DNA of 64,000 nucleotides from Spirosoma sp. SC4-14 (GCF_037201965.1 NZ_CP147518.1:5635001-5699000); one strand, 5' to 3'. Positions 29,110-38,323 are shown, numbered from the stretch's first letter. Notes: generated from the sequence alone by a model not told the origin. Made by a program: numbers and translations.

Positions 29110-30975
29110 CTATTCCTCGATCTCGAACGCCAGCAACACATTGCCGGGAATTTCGCCAAACAAACCGTAGCCCGAACTAACAAATACCATTCCATCAGCG
29201 ACAACGGGCGACGGCCCGTCGATTGAGCCGCCTTTTCCTTTAATGCCGTTAACCGTCTGGTATTCTTTCATGGTATCATAATCCCACAGGATGGTGCCAT
29301 CCGTAGCCGAATAGGCCCGCAGGTGTCCATCCAGTCCTCCGGCAAATACCAGACCAGGCATAGCCGTTGGGGCAGCGGAGTTAGCTTCCAGGCAGCCTTT
29401 CTTACCATTGCAGGAGGGGGCCGGAGTTTTCCAGACTATATCGCCGGTTGTCACATCAAGCGCAAACAGCCCCGGTGCCGGTTTAATTAACGAATCAACT
29501 TTAGGATTGATCGCATATTTGTTGTCAGCATTGGCAGCATAGACCAATTTTCCATCGGTAGCCATCCCCCAGTGAATGCCACCCAACGCACTGCCATGGC
29601 CAATGCGGGTTTGCCAGAGCACCTTGCCAGTGGAGGGCGAGAGGCCATATACGATACCAGACTTCTGACCGGCTACCAGTAAGTCCTGCCCGTTAGGCCG
29701 TTTTACCAGAATGGGAGCCATGCCAAAGTCAAAATCAGGCCCCACTTTGTCGGGGCAGTTCGGATTGCCGGGGCACGACATATTCCAGGTATCGCCTTTT
29801 GTTGCCTGAAACGACCAGACTAGTTTGCCCGTTTTCAGATTCAGTGCCTGAATGGCATCGCTGGTGGTTGTTGCGGGTGCGGTATAATTCTCGCCCGTGC
29901 CCAAATAAAGCAATCCTCGTTTGGCATCGACGGTTGGGCTGCACCAGACAATGGCGCCCGAAGGTCCATAATAGGGCGCCCCATTCTTCTTTTTACCAAT
30001 TTCCTTTGCTTCTTCCTGAATAACACGATGCCGCCAGACCACCTTTCCTGAGCGGGCATCCAGCGCTACAACTTCGCCCGACGACGAACAGCATGGGTAG
30101 TTTGGATCTAATACCGAAACGACTTCAATAGATGTTAAGGGTACATAAACCATGTTGTCGTATACGGCCACCGAACCCGTATTACCCGATTGAGGATGGA
30201 TTCCGGCTTTGCTTTTCCAGATAAGTTTGCCCGTTCTAACATCCAGCGCATAGGTATTGGTGTTGTTATCGGCGAAATAAGCGCGGATATCGCTCCCCTT
30301 CTGCACAACGCTGATAGCACCCCGAACGGCCGCATCAGCCAGAAAACGCCAGCCAATTTTACCCGTATGTTTGTTGAGACAATACACCTCGCCAAACTGG
30401 CTACCCGAAATCAGCCAGTCGCCCACAATAGCGGGTTTACTCCGCACCTGACTAACATCCGGAAAGGCAAATGCCCATTTTAGTTTCAGTTTTCCGACCG
30501 TTTCGGCCGACAGTCCTGCCTGTTCTGCCGACCGATAGCCGGTGCCTTCCAGATTTCCTCCCCAGCCAGAATGCATCACCTGCGTTTTTTTGCTGAGGGG
30601 CAGCGAAAAGGACGTATAGGCATCGTCGGGGATTTTGGTTTCGACTAAGGGTTTTCCGGCCACAAACTGAGCCACCGCTTTCCGCTGCTGTTCGGTCAAT
30701 TGTTTACCCTGTTCACGCATTTTGCCGGTTTCCAGCGCGGCAAGAATGGCCCGGGGCGGCATTTGTACCAAAATCATATAACCCGGAGCGCCTACGCCCG
30801 CTTCCGATTTATGGCAGTTGTTGCAGGATGCCATATATACTTTTTGCCCTTCGGTTGCTACGTTAGGATCGAGCGGCTGGGCAATTGCGGATAGGCTACT
30901 TAACCCATACATGCTGCTTATCAGTAAGGGCGCTTTAAAATGTTGTAGTGCAAAAAACCAACGATTGTCTTTCAT
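29110..30975 (-). CDS. Cytochrome c-PQQ propeller protein, polyvinyl-alcohol-dehydrogenase-like
   Basis: 621 residues from the ATG at 30975; signal peptide around LLISSMYGLSSLSAIAQ. Residues ~40-110 form a cytochrome c domain with a haem site CNNCHKS near 52-57 and a likely distal Met ligand in ILVQMPPR. A quinoprotein beta-propeller follows with repeated G-x-V-Y/W..LD..TGKxxW tails (LNKHTGKIGWRF, LDVRTGKLIWKS, LDARSGKVVWRH). The order haem then PQQ propeller matches cytochrome PVA dehydrogenases; a periplasmic alcohol oxidase is the best guess. No PQQ biosynthesis genes are visible. A vicinal CC in PNYPCCSSSG may be a redox disulfide. Confidence 0.8.
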   Translation of the reverse strand: MKDNRWFFALQHFKAPLLISSMYGLSSLSAIAQPLDPNVATEGQKVYMASCNNCHKSEAGVGAPGYMILVQMPPRAILAALETGKMREQGKQLTEQQRKAVAQFVAGKPLVETKIPDDAYTSFSLPLSKKTQVMHSGWGGNLEGTGYRSAEQAGLSAETVGKLKLKWAFAFPDVSQVRSKPAIVGDWLISGSQFGEVYCLNKHTGKIGWRFLADAAVRGAISVVQKGSDIRAYFADNNTNTYALDVRTGKLIWKSKAGIHPQSGNTGSVAVYDNMVYVPLTSIEVVSVLDPNYPCCSSSGEVVALDARSGKVVWRHRVIQEEAKEIGKKKNGAPYYGPSGAIVWCSPTVDAKRGLLYLGTGENYTAPATTTSDAIQALNLKTGKLVWSFQATKGDTWNMSCPGNPNCPDKVGPDFDFGMAPILVKRPNGQDLLVAGQKSGIVYGLSPSTGKVLWQTRIGHGSALGGIHWGMATDGKLVYAANADNKYAINPKVDSLIKPAPGLFALDVTTGDIVWKTPAPSCNGKKGCLEANSAAPTAMPGLVFAGGLDGHLRAYSATDGTILWDYDTMKEYQTVNGIKGKGGSIDGPSPVVADGMVFVSSGYGLFGEIPGNVLLAFEIEE

Positions 30976-31152
30976 AACTAACCAGGTGTTTAGGTAAAAC
31001 AAACGGAATCAATGAAGAGACAAAAGTAGAATTCGGCGTATAGTGTCTAGCGTTTTTAGGATGAATGGCGGCTCCCGTAAGCTATCTGGCCCTAATGCCT
31101 GATGAGGTGTCTTCAGAACTACAGCAATAAAAAAGCAACATGGCCACTACAT

Positions 31153-31191
31153 GTTGTCATTGGCAAGCTATTCTAATTCACCAATGACAAC
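31153..31191. terminator. Word-repeat hairpin between quinoprotein and OMP genes
   Basis: GTTGTCATTGG pairs with CCAATGACAAC (11 bp perfect, 17-base loop), just downstream of the minus-strand OMP gene stop at 31215. The 239-bp gap 30976-31214 otherwise shows nothing clear. Confidence 0.55.
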
Positions 31192-31214
31192 TAGCTATTA
31201 ATCAATAACAACCA

Positions 31215-31820
31215 TTAATTCCCCCCAAAGGTATAGCCCGCTTTCACGCTAAAATATTCGTTTTTGGCGATCAGTTTTGCGTTGGTAATTTCGTTGGTAA
31301 CGGCAGTGTCTTCGAGGATATTAAAAGCAGCCTCCACATTAAACCGGAACACTTTAACACCGGCTCGTACCAAAGCCCCCCATTTGTTGGTGACTGGCAG
31401 AGGATAATAGAGCGCTGTACCGCTGGCTCCAATCACCTGTTGCTCGCTCTGGGCAATTCGGTAAAAACCGGCACCGCCACCAACATAGGGTCGAAACGCC
31501 TTGCTCTTACCCACTACATAGTTGAGCGTCAACACCCCCGACATAGTGGATTTAGCCTGCGACTCAAAATAAATGGCATTGCCCAACACTTCGGGCCGTT
31601 GAATGAAAGCCTGCTCAAACCGTACGCCAAGCTCAAAATGGTTCATAAATCCATATTGAGGTTCAATGCTGTACAGAAAACCGGGGCTGCTCCCATCTTT
31701 GTTGCCCCGCTCGGTTGGTGTTGCGTAGCCTGCTGCCAGATTGACTTTAAATGATGAAAGGTTTTGAGCGGATACGACCGTCGACACAAGTAAAAAAAAA
31801 GCAAATAGCGGCTTATGCAT
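31215..31820 (-). CDS. Small outer-membrane beta-barrel protein
   Basis: 201 residues from the ATG at 31820, giving a signal peptide (HKPLFAFFLLVSTVVSAQ). The mature part has alternating beta strands with aromatic ends, GGGAGFYRIA in the middle and the terminal YFSVKAGYTFGGN, ending close to an aromatic residue as OmpA/OmpW-type barrels do. Role unknown; probably an 8-stranded surface barrel. The longer frame upstream lacks a signal peptide. Confidence 0.65.
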   Translation of the reverse strand: MHKPLFAFFLLVSTVVSAQNLSSFKVNLAAGYATPTERGNKDGSSPGFLYSIEPQYGFMNHFELGVRFEQAFIQRPEVLGNAIYFESQAKSTMSGVLTLNYVVGKSKAFRPYVGGGAGFYRIAQSEQQVIGASGTALYYPLPVTNKWGALVRAGVKVFRFNVEAAFNILEDTAVTNEITNAKLIAKNEYFSVKAGYTFGGN

Positions 31821-32045
31821 ATACGTTTGGTAATTGAGAGAAAGTAGTGAACACAGTATACGAACCCGCTTTCGCCCTACTTTGCAAAACTCAACCCGAG
31901 GGGTCACCAGTAGAGGAAAGCGTTACTGCTGTTACCCATAATTCTGACCATCCGTTGCACGATTGATACTATTTTCATGCTATTTTAACAAATACAGCCT
32001 GTTTTCCAGGCCGTAATGCTGCGATCGATCCAGGCCTACGCCATC

Positions 32046-33038
32046 TCATTTAGCGGCAATAATCAGTACCAGACCCAGCACATAGCACACCCCCATGAGT
32101 GTCAGGTACCGGTTCGATGCAGACGGGGCACCCCGAAATTCGTGCCAGATAAAGACGCCCCACAAAACTGCCACAATGGTTGCCCCCTGACCAAGCCCAT
32201 AGCTAATGGCATAGCCAGCCTCGCCCGATGCCAGCAAACTGGAAGCCATGCCCAGGCACCAGACCATGCCTCCTACCATTCCGATACCATGATTGCGAAC
32301 ACTTACCTCGCTGTAGGCAACCGTTTGAGCCGCACTTTTTCCGGTAAACCGGCGAAGAATCGGCAAGAAGAAAGGGGTGCTCACCACCACACCCAGACCA
32401 AACAATACCAATGCCGTGTAGGGTGTTAGCAATCCGGCTGCCGGACTGGCAAAATTGGCCGCCATTGCTTTGGCCACGAAGTAGAAAAAGAAACTCATCA
32501 GAAAACCGCCAACCAGCGAGATCACCAGGCCACGCATACTCACCGGCTGATCATCTGAACTTTTCGACCGATAGGCCAGCGCACTGAACACTACAGCCAG
32601 AAAGATTGAAAAAACTCCTCCCGACAACAACCCTACATTCCCGACTGGCGACAGAATGTAGTTCACCACAACGCCTAAGATGAGCGCCAGTCCTATGCCT
32701 ACCGGCATAGCCACCGACAGGCCTGCCAGTTCAATACCTACCACAATCAGAATATTGGCAATATTGAACACAAACCCACCAACCAGCGCATACACTACAT
32801 TCGTTGTTTCGGCCTGTCCCAAATCGGTCAGAAACGATCGTCCTGCCGAACCAGTACTTCCCAACGTAAAGGCCAGCAGCAAGCTCAGCAGCAGAATGCC
32901 ATACGTATAATCGCGGTAAAAAATGGTGGTTGGAACAGACTGTGTTGCCAGTTTCTGAGTGTTGGCCCAGGAGCCCCAGCAAAGCATCGTCAGGAAGCAG
33001 ACAACTACCGCCAACGGATAGTGCGAGATGATAAACAT
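32046..33038 (-). CDS. GRP-family sugar (glucose/ribose-type) transporter
   Basis: 330 residues with about ten transmembrane helices. Opens FIISHYPLAVVVCFLTMLCWGSWANTQKL, the hallmark of the GRP/RhaT branch of the drug/metabolite superfamily (CWGSWAN). Further motifs are GGFVFNIANILIVVGIELAG and VWCLGMASSLLASGEAGYAISYGLGQGA. These carriers take up monosaccharides or ureides by proton symport. The substrate cannot be assigned; the ribokinase ~10 kb away is not close enough to argue ribose. Confidence 0.78.
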   Translation of the reverse strand: MFIISHYPLAVVVCFLTMLCWGSWANTQKLATQSVPTTIFYRDYTYGILLLSLLLAFTLGSTGSAGRSFLTDLGQAETTNVVYALVGGFVFNIANILIVVGIELAGLSVAMPVGIGLALILGVVVNYILSPVGNVGLLSGGVFSIFLAVVFSALAYRSKSSDDQPVSMRGLVISLVGGFLMSFFFYFVAKAMAANFASPAAGLLTPYTALVLFGLGVVVSTPFFLPILRRFTGKSAAQTVAYSEVSVRNHGIGMVGGMVWCLGMASSLLASGEAGYAISYGLGQGATIVAVLWGVFIWHEFRGAPSASNRYLTLMGVCYVLGLVLIIAAK

Positions 33039-33156
33039 ACTGATTTCGTACGGTTTAGGATGAGGGAGAGCAAACTACAAAATAGCCCTATTTTCTACAA
33101 AGGCATATCCTGCCAGAAAAGTGGAGTTAAAGACAAGGCTACTCTCTATCATTGCC

Positions 33157-33164
33157 TACCTTTG
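33157..33164 (+). promoter_or_regulatory. -7 element TACCTTTG close to start codon
   Basis: TACCTTTG matches TAnnTTTG and ends 5 bases before the ATG at 33170, implying a very short 5'-UTR. No clear -33 TTG is visible. Confidence 0.45.
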
Positions 33165-33169
33165 CGGTC

Positions 33170-33613
33170 ATGAACTACTTCTATATCCTCTTCGCCTTTC
33201 TGGTTGGTATTGCCATTACGGTTCAGGCAGGTGTTAATGCGAATCTTCGTCATGCAGTGGGTAGCCCTATTCTGGCCGCCGTCATTTCATTCGGCTCAGG
33301 TTTTATCTGTCTGGTACTGATGTTTCTGGCTTCGGGTGGTTCGCTGCCGTCGCTCGAAACGGTTAAACAAATCAGTTGGTGGAAATGGATGGGGGGAGCC
33401 ATGGGGGCGGTATACATGATAACCGTCATTGTTAGTGTACAAAAAATAGGTACAGCCAACATGGTTAGCCTCAGTGTGGCCGGACAACTACTAGCCGCTA
33501 TGGTTCTGGATCATTATGGCTTACTGGGCTTTTCGCTGCATCCGGCCAATAGCTGGCGGATTCTTGGCATCCTCTTCATTATGGCGGGGGTGCTGCTGGT
33601 GGTTAGAAACTAA
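33170..33613 (+). CDS. Half-size DMT transporter (YdcZ/DUF606 family)
   Basis: 147 residues, four to five transmembrane helices. YFYILFAFLVGIAITVQAGVNANLRHAVGSP is the typical opening of the DUF606/YdcZ family, with TVIVSVQKIGTANMVSLSVAGQLLAAMVLDHYG in the second half. These proteins are half the size of standard drug/metabolite transporters and probably dimerise. Substrate unknown. The ATG at 33170 is preferred over 33152 because of the adjacent TACCTTTG element. Confidence 0.78.
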   Translation: MNYFYILFAFLVGIAITVQAGVNANLRHAVGSPILAAVISFGSGFICLVLMFLASGGSLPSLETVKQISWWKWMGGAMGAVYMITVIVSVQKIGTANMVSLSVAGQLLAAMVLDHYGLLGFSLHPANSWRILGILFIMAGVLLVVRN

Positions 33614-33620
33614 GTGTTGG

Positions 33621-33700
33621 GTTTATGGTTTACGATTTATGGTTGCGTTGCCTAAGAAGGATATATGCTCATAAGCAGAGCAACCATAAACCATACACTA
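33621..33700. repeat. TTTATGGTT-word inverted repeat
   Basis: TTTATGGTTGC at 33636-33646 pairs with GCAACCATAAA at 33680-33690. The left arm is preceded by GTTTATGGTTTA and the right arm followed by CCATAC, so the words repeat within each arm. It fills the gap between two same-strand genes. Confidence 0.6.
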
Positions 33701-33713
33701 TTAACCTAATTTC

Positions 33714-34334
33714 ATGAACATCAACTACCGTTTCTACCCATCACTGCTGAATGTATTTTCGCGCTATATGAATGGGGGGAATCTGTCTGTTCAGGCATTA
33801 ATCGACTCCATAAACCGGGTACCAACACCCACAACAACCGCCCAGGAACGCGGTATTTCGTTTGAAGAAGCCGTTGTAAAAGGCACCGATGAAGAACGAT
33901 TCGATGAGGAGTTGCTCCGAAAAGTTCGAAAATTATTGCCCCGCCCTATTGTTGACACCCAGGTGTATTGCCAGTGGCAGATCGACGATGTACTGTTTTA
34001 CGGCTATGTTGACCTGATTGGGAAGTATAAAGCTGTCGACCTGAAAACCACCGCGTCCTATCAGCCTGGACGTTACGTGCACAACCACCAGAATTTATAC
34101 CTCCACGCACTAAAACAGAAAGGCATTCGGCTCATGGAATACGTTATTGCGGAGTTTCGGCCCGACGGCTCAGCAGATGTACACGTAGAAAGTTATGCAC
34201 TCACCCACCCCATCGATAAGCAACTTGAAGAAATCCGGTTGTTCAAAGCCTTTCTGGACGAACATCGTCCGTTGATAACTGATAAAAAAATCTTTGTTGC
34301 TGCGGGCGAAGACCCCGATGCCCGCCGAAAATAA
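33714..34334 (+). CDS. PD-(D/E)XK nuclease-superfamily protein
   Basis: 206 residues. The nuclease-type core is visible: AQERGISFEEAVVKG (helix with conserved Glu), then GYVDLIGKYKAVDLKTTASYQPGRY where the Asp and the D-x-K pair form the catalytic triad, then a helix with HNHQNLYLHAL reminiscent of the Qxx[QY] motif of RecB/Cas4-like nucleases. It stands alone rather than beside a helicase, so it could act in DNA processing or be a phage-derived single-domain nuclease. Specific role unknown. Confidence 0.65.
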   Translation: MNINYRFYPSLLNVFSRYMNGGNLSVQALIDSINRVPTPTTTAQERGISFEEAVVKGTDEERFDEELLRKVRKLLPRPIVDTQVYCQWQIDDVLFYGYVDLIGKYKAVDLKTTASYQPGRYVHNHQNLYLHALKQKGIRLMEYVIAEFRPDGSADVHVESYALTHPIDKQLEEIRLFKAFLDEHRPLITDKKIFVAAGEDPDARRK

Positions 34335-34360
34335 GCCTTGCTTCGTTGTACCTTCGTGCC

Positions 34361-35620
34361 ATGTTTCAGCACACCATCCGGCTTTATCAGAGTGCCTATC
34401 GGGGACTACCACCATCGGTATGGTTACTGGCAGGGGTTATGTTCATTAACCGATGCGGAACCATGGTTCTGCCCTTCCTGACGCTCTATCTCACGCAATA
34501 TTTACACTTTTCGGTAGCTCAGGCCGGCATTATTATGGCGGTTTATGGCATGGGGGCTTTTGTTGGTACCTTCATTGGCGGTCGACTTACCGACCGATTT
34601 GGCTTTTATTATATTCAGCTATTCAGCCTGCTCTTTGGCGGATTCTGGCTTATACTACTTCAGTTTGTCACTAATTTCTACGCCCTCTGTGGTTGTGTTT
34701 TCACCTTCACTCTCCTTGGCGATTCGTTTCGGCCAGCCAATCAGGCAGCCATTGCCTATTATTCGGATATTGGCACCCGAACGCGTGCGTTTTCGCTCAA
34801 CCGGCTGGCCATCAACCTGGGTTGGGCCATTGGCGGAGGCATAGGCGGCTGGCTGGCCAGTATCCAATATAATCTGTTGTTCTGGACCGACGGACTCACC
34901 TGCCTGCTGGCGGGAGTTGTCCTTTGGCTCTTCCTGCCTGTTCCTCACCAGACCACACCGGCTAACCTTGCGCCATCAGAACCAGCGACCCTAAAAACCA
35001 CTTCGCCCCAAGACTCGCCGTATCGGGATAAGTTGTTTATCGCTTTTGTCCTTTGTGCCGCTTTATATCTGGCCGTGTTTATGCAGTTATTTTCAATTGT
35101 GCCACTCTTTTTCCGCGAAATTCTGCAGATGAAAGAATCCGCCATTGGCTTCATTATGGCGCTCAACGGTCTGATTATAGTGGTTGTTGAGATGGCACTT
35201 GTCTATAGCCTGGAGCAGCAAAACCACTCAAAAATTCGCCTGATCATGATTGGCATTACTTTCACCTCGCTGGCTTACCTGAGCCTGGCCTTTGCCAACC
35301 TGCACTGGTTCGGCAGCCAAAGCGCGGCACTACTGTTTATTCTGCTGGCTACAGTTGGCGAAATGATGTCGATGCCCTTCATTCAGGCATTCAGTGTCGA
35401 ACGATCCAGACCGGCAACACGAGGCCAATATATAGCACTCTATTCGATGGGTACGGCTTTAGCGCAAACCACTGCTCCGGCATTTGGTTCCCAAATGGTG
35501 GCGTCGTTTGGCTTTTCGACCCATTGGATAACGGCTTCTATTATCTGTATGCTGGCATCTGGCGGATTCTGGCTCGTTGGTCGGCAATTGCAACAGGCGG
35601 GTCGGCCAACGAGCAGGTAA
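34361..35620 (+). CDS. MFS transporter
   Basis: 419 residues, 12 predicted membrane segments. The loop 2-3 signature reads GGRLTDRFGFYYIQLFSLL, and FRPANQAAIAYYSDIGTRTRAFSLNRLAINLGWAIGG resembles the MdtH/YdeE drug-efflux group. The ATG at 34361 follows TACCTTCG, a one-base variant of TAnnTTTG, by only a few bases. Substrate unknown; a multidrug or metabolite exporter is likely. It is 26 bp downstream of the nuclease-family gene. Confidence 0.8.
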   Translation: MFQHTIRLYQSAYRGLPPSVWLLAGVMFINRCGTMVLPFLTLYLTQYLHFSVAQAGIIMAVYGMGAFVGTFIGGRLTDRFGFYYIQLFSLLFGGFWLILLQFVTNFYALCGCVFTFTLLGDSFRPANQAAIAYYSDIGTRTRAFSLNRLAINLGWAIGGGIGGWLASIQYNLLFWTDGLTCLLAGVVLWLFLPVPHQTTPANLAPSEPATLKTTSPQDSPYRDKLFIAFVLCAALYLAVFMQLFSIVPLFFREILQMKESAIGFIMALNGLIIVVVEMALVYSLEQQNHSKIRLIMIGITFTSLAYLSLAFANLHWFGSQSAALLFILLATVGEMMSMPFIQAFSVERSRPATRGQYIALYSMGTALAQTTAPAFGSQMVASFGFSTHWITASIICMLASGGFWLVGRQLQQAGRPTSR

Positions 35621-35700
35621 CGTTTCGTAAACTGCTCGACAAAGCACAGCCTACAGGAGTTTCGCTTACCTTGCAGCCAAAAATCATCACCTTTAGCAGT

Positions 35701-36267
35701 ATGGGCAAGTTTCATGATTCCATAAAGCCAGCGCATAAAGACTTTATCGAAAAACAGCACATTTTTTTTGTTAGCTCAGCCCCACTCAGCGCAAGTGGCC
35801 GGGTCAATCTTTCGCCCAAAGGGCTCGATGCGTTTCGGGTTTTGTCAGAAAGCAAGGTCGGCTATATGGACCTCATCAGCAGCGGCAACGAAACGTCGGC
35901 GCATACGCTCGAAAACGGACGCATTACGTTTATGTTCTGCTCATTTGACGAAACGCCCCTCATTCTTCGACTATATGGCAAGGGCTGCGCCGTGCTGCCC
36001 AACTCCGACGAATGGGAGCAGTATGCTCCGCATTTTAGAACGTACTCCAGCACCCGTCAATTGATCGTTGCCGACATCGATCTGGTGCAAACATCCTGTG
36101 GTTTTGGTGTACCGCTCTATGACTATGCTGGCGAACGCGACATTCATTTCAGATGGGCCGAAAAAAAAGGCAAACAGGGGTTATCGGACTATATCGATGA
36201 AAATAATCTGATTAGCCTCGACGGTTTACCAACCGACCTGGGCCTGAACCGGCAACCTGTCAAATGA
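35701..36267 (+). CDS. Pyridoxamine 5'-phosphate oxidase-family flavoprotein
   Basis: 188 residues from the ATG at 35701; the longer frame overlaps the MFS gene. GKFHDSIKPAHKDFIEKQHIFFVSSAP..GRVNLSPKGLDAFRVL is the standard opening of small FMN/F420-type split-barrel proteins, with NGRITFMFCSFDETPLILRLYGKG following. The true vitamin B6 enzyme is a different subfamily, so a general FMN-dependent reductase or haem/flavin binder is more likely. Its stop overlaps the next start (ATGA), suggesting translational coupling. Confidence 0.8.
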   Translation: MGKFHDSIKPAHKDFIEKQHIFFVSSAPLSASGRVNLSPKGLDAFRVLSESKVGYMDLISSGNETSAHTLENGRITFMFCSFDETPLILRLYGKGCAVLPNSDEWEQYAPHFRTYSSTRQLIVADIDLVQTSCGFGVPLYDYAGERDIHFRWAEKKGKQGLSDYIDENNLISLDGLPTDLGLNRQPVK

Positions 36268-36749
36268 ACGCCTTCGCTAATCGTCCAAAAGCCCTGCCAA
36301 CCATTTTCGTTGCAGGAGTTGCCGCGGGCACCCTCGATGCGTTGGGAGCCATTCTGATTTATGTGGTGCTGCCGGGCAAGTCGTCTGTACTACCCATTTT
36401 TCAGTTTATTGCGAGTGGTGCGGCTGGACCGCGAGCCTTCAACGGTGGCGTGCCAATGGCCTTTTACGGCTTATTCTGGCATTTTATGATCGCTTTTATC
36501 TTTGCTGCTTTTTATTACCTGCTGGCTACCCGTATCCGATTCCTGATCAGTCAGCCAACTATCTGCGGTATTGCCTACGGTGCTTTCGTGTGGCTGGTTA
36601 TGAATTTCGTTGTTGTTCCCCTCTCGGCTACCCCAAAATCGCCGTTTTCGGTCACGCTATCGGTCATTCTGGTCTTTATCTGGCATTTATTCTTTGTTGG
36701 TTTACCCATCGCGCTGATTACAGCCCGGCGTTTTTTAGGCAAATCTTAA
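36264..36749 (+). CDS. Four-helix membrane protein, unknown
   Basis: 161 residues, four transmembrane helices with an opening basic N-terminus (NAFANRPKALPTIFVAGVAAGTLDALGAILIY). The pattern VAAGTLD..FNGGVPMAFYGLFWHFMIAF resembles small DUF1440-like inner-membrane proteins of Bacteroidota. The start codon overlaps the stop of the flavoprotein gene by four bases, so the two proteins are probably made together; a membrane partner for the flavoprotein is a reasonable guess only. Confidence 0.65.
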   Translation: MNAFANRPKALPTIFVAGVAAGTLDALGAILIYVVLPGKSSVLPIFQFIASGAAGPRAFNGGVPMAFYGLFWHFMIAFIFAAFYYLLATRIRFLISQPTICGIAYGAFVWLVMNFVVVPLSATPKSPFSVTLSVILVFIWHLFFVGLPIALITARRFLGKS

Positions 36750-36798
36750 GCTACCCTGCGTTTCAAACCCGACATCTTTACGACCTTTGTGCTTGTTC

Positions 36799-36879
36799 AT
36801 TGGCATTGGTCATCAGCCATTGGTCGTTGCTAAACTATGCTAACCTGCCAATGAAAGCTGACTAATGGCTAATGCCAAT
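36799..36879. repeat. Word-repeat inverted repeat upstream of argH
   Basis: ATTGGCATT at 36799-36807 and AGCCATTGGTC at 36814-36824 together pair with GACTAATGGCTAATGCCAAT at 36860-36879: 20 bp with one mismatch and a 7-base bulge. It occupies most of the 153-bp gap before argH. Confidence 0.65.
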
Positions 36880-36902
36880 CCATAAAAAAACATTCTTTCA
36901 CT

Positions 36903-38255
36903 TTGAAACTCTGGCAAAAAGAAGGCGTTACGACTGCCGAACAAATTGAACGCTTCACGGTTGGCCGCGACCGGGAGATGGATTTATACCTGGCTCCGTT
37001 CGACGTGTTGGGTAATCTGGCTCATGCGCAGATGCTCGAAACCATCGATCTGCTGACCCCGCATGAGCTAAGTCTGCTACAAACCGAACTCAAAACTATT
37101 TATCAGGATATTGAAGCCGGTGAATTCCAGATCGAAGAGGGTATCGAAGATGTTCATTCGCAGGTCGAATTGCTACTAACCCGTACGCTGGGCAATGTTG
37201 GCAAGAAAATTCATTCAGGACGATCGCGCAATGATCAGGTACTGGTCGATATAAAACTTTTTACCCGCGACCGGCTCTGGCGCGTAGCCGAGGCTACCCG
37301 ACGTGTGTTCGACCGGTTGATTAATCGATCCGAACAGCATAAAGACGATCTGTTACCGGGCTATACGCATCTGCAGATTGCCATGCCATCGTCGTTTGGG
37401 CTGTGGTTTGGAGCCTATGCGGAAGCCCTTGCCGACGATATGCTAACGTTGCAAACGGCCTATCGGCTGGCCAACCGCAATCCGCTCGGATCAGGCGCAG
37501 GCTACGGTTCGTCGTTTCCGCTCAACCGAACGCTGACCACAGAACTGCTGGGCTTCGAGGGTATGCATGTCAATGTGGTGTATGCCCAGATGAGCCGGGG
37601 AAAAACGGAGCAAACGGCACTTACGGCATTGGCAGCTATAGCAGCTACCCTCTCCCGAATGGCGATGGACATCTGCCTGTATAATAGCCAGAACTTTGGG
37701 TTTCTGACCCTACCCGATGCCCTCACAACGGGCAGTAGCATTATGCCGCACAAGAAAAACCCGGATGTGGCTGAGCTCTTGCGGGCTAAAACGAATCGGC
37801 TGAAAGCGCTGCCAATGGAAGTAACGCTGGTAATGAGCAATTTACCCTCCGGTTATCACCGGGATATGCAATTGCTGAAAGAAATTCTGATGCCCGCCTT
37901 CGACGAACTGCTCGACTGTCTCGACATTACCGACTTCATGCTGGAGCATCTGGAAGTTAAAACCAATCTGCTCGATAGTTCGCGCTACGATCTGCTCTTT
38001 AGCGTCGAACGTGTTAATGAGCTGGTGTTGCAGGGAGTACCTTTCCGGGAAGCGTATCAGACGGTCGGCAAAGAAATCGCCGAACATACTTACCTTCCGC
38101 CACGTGAATTACACCATACCCACGAGGGTAGTATCGGCAATCTGGGCAATCCGTTGATTGTCGGTCAAATGCAGCAGGCAATGGCCGGTTTCAGAGCCGA
38201 CCGCACCCAGGAAGCGATCAGCCAGCTACTGGGCCGAACAAGCTCTGGAAATTAG
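36903..38255 (+). CDS. argH: Argininosuccinate lyase
   Basis: 450 residues. Last step of arginine synthesis: argininosuccinate to arginine and fumarate. The lyase signature GSSIMPHKKNPDVAELLRAK carries the catalytic Ser loop. IHSGRSRNDQVLVDIKLF and LPGYTHLQIAMPSSFG (His of the acid/base pair) are standard. The only in-frame start that gives the conserved opening KLWQKEG is TTG at 36903, so a TTG start is likely. No other arg genes are near. The stop codon TAG is part of a 30-bp hairpin. Confidence 0.93.
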   Translation: MKLWQKEGVTTAEQIERFTVGRDREMDLYLAPFDVLGNLAHAQMLETIDLLTPHELSLLQTELKTIYQDIEAGEFQIEEGIEDVHSQVELLLTRTLGNVGKKIHSGRSRNDQVLVDIKLFTRDRLWRVAEATRRVFDRLINRSEQHKDDLLPGYTHLQIAMPSSFGLWFGAYAEALADDMLTLQTAYRLANRNPLGSGAGYGSSFPLNRTLTTELLGFEGMHVNVVYAQMSRGKTEQTALTALAAIAATLSRMAMDICLYNSQNFGFLTLPDALTTGSSIMPHKKNPDVAELLRAKTNRLKALPMEVTLVMSNLPSGYHRDMQLLKEILMPAFDELLDCLDITDFMLEHLEVKTNLLDSSRYDLLFSVERVNELVLQGVPFREAYQTVGKEIAEHTYLPPRELHHTHEGSIGNLGNPLIVGQMQQAMAGFRADRTQEAISQLLGRTSSGN

Positions 38256-38322
38256 TCGTTAGTCATAAAGTCATTGGTCATGAAAAAAACAAATGACCAA
38301 TGACTTTATGACTAATGACTAA
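38252..38322. terminator. 30-bp hairpin between argH and SMP-30-like gene
   Basis: The left arm 38252-38281 (starts TTAGTCGTTAGTCATAAAG) and right arm 38293-38322 (ends TTTATGACTAATGACTAA) pair over 30 bp with one mismatch and an 11-base A-rich loop. The left arm begins one base before the argH stop codon and includes it; the right arm ends one base before the last base of the convergent gene. Confidence 0.85.
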
Positions 38323-38323
38323 G

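Noticed and set aside
29110-30975. BamB or a classical methanol dehydrogenase
   Set aside because: The N-terminal haem domain with CNNCH followed by a quinoprotein propeller fits the PVA-dehydrogenase arrangement; in most quinohaemoprotein alcohol dehydrogenases the haem domain is C-terminal.
33714-34334. Cas4 or a CRISPR adaptation protein
   Set aside because: The PD-(D/E)XK core is visible but there are no Cys residues for an iron-sulfur cluster and no cas genes or repeats around it.
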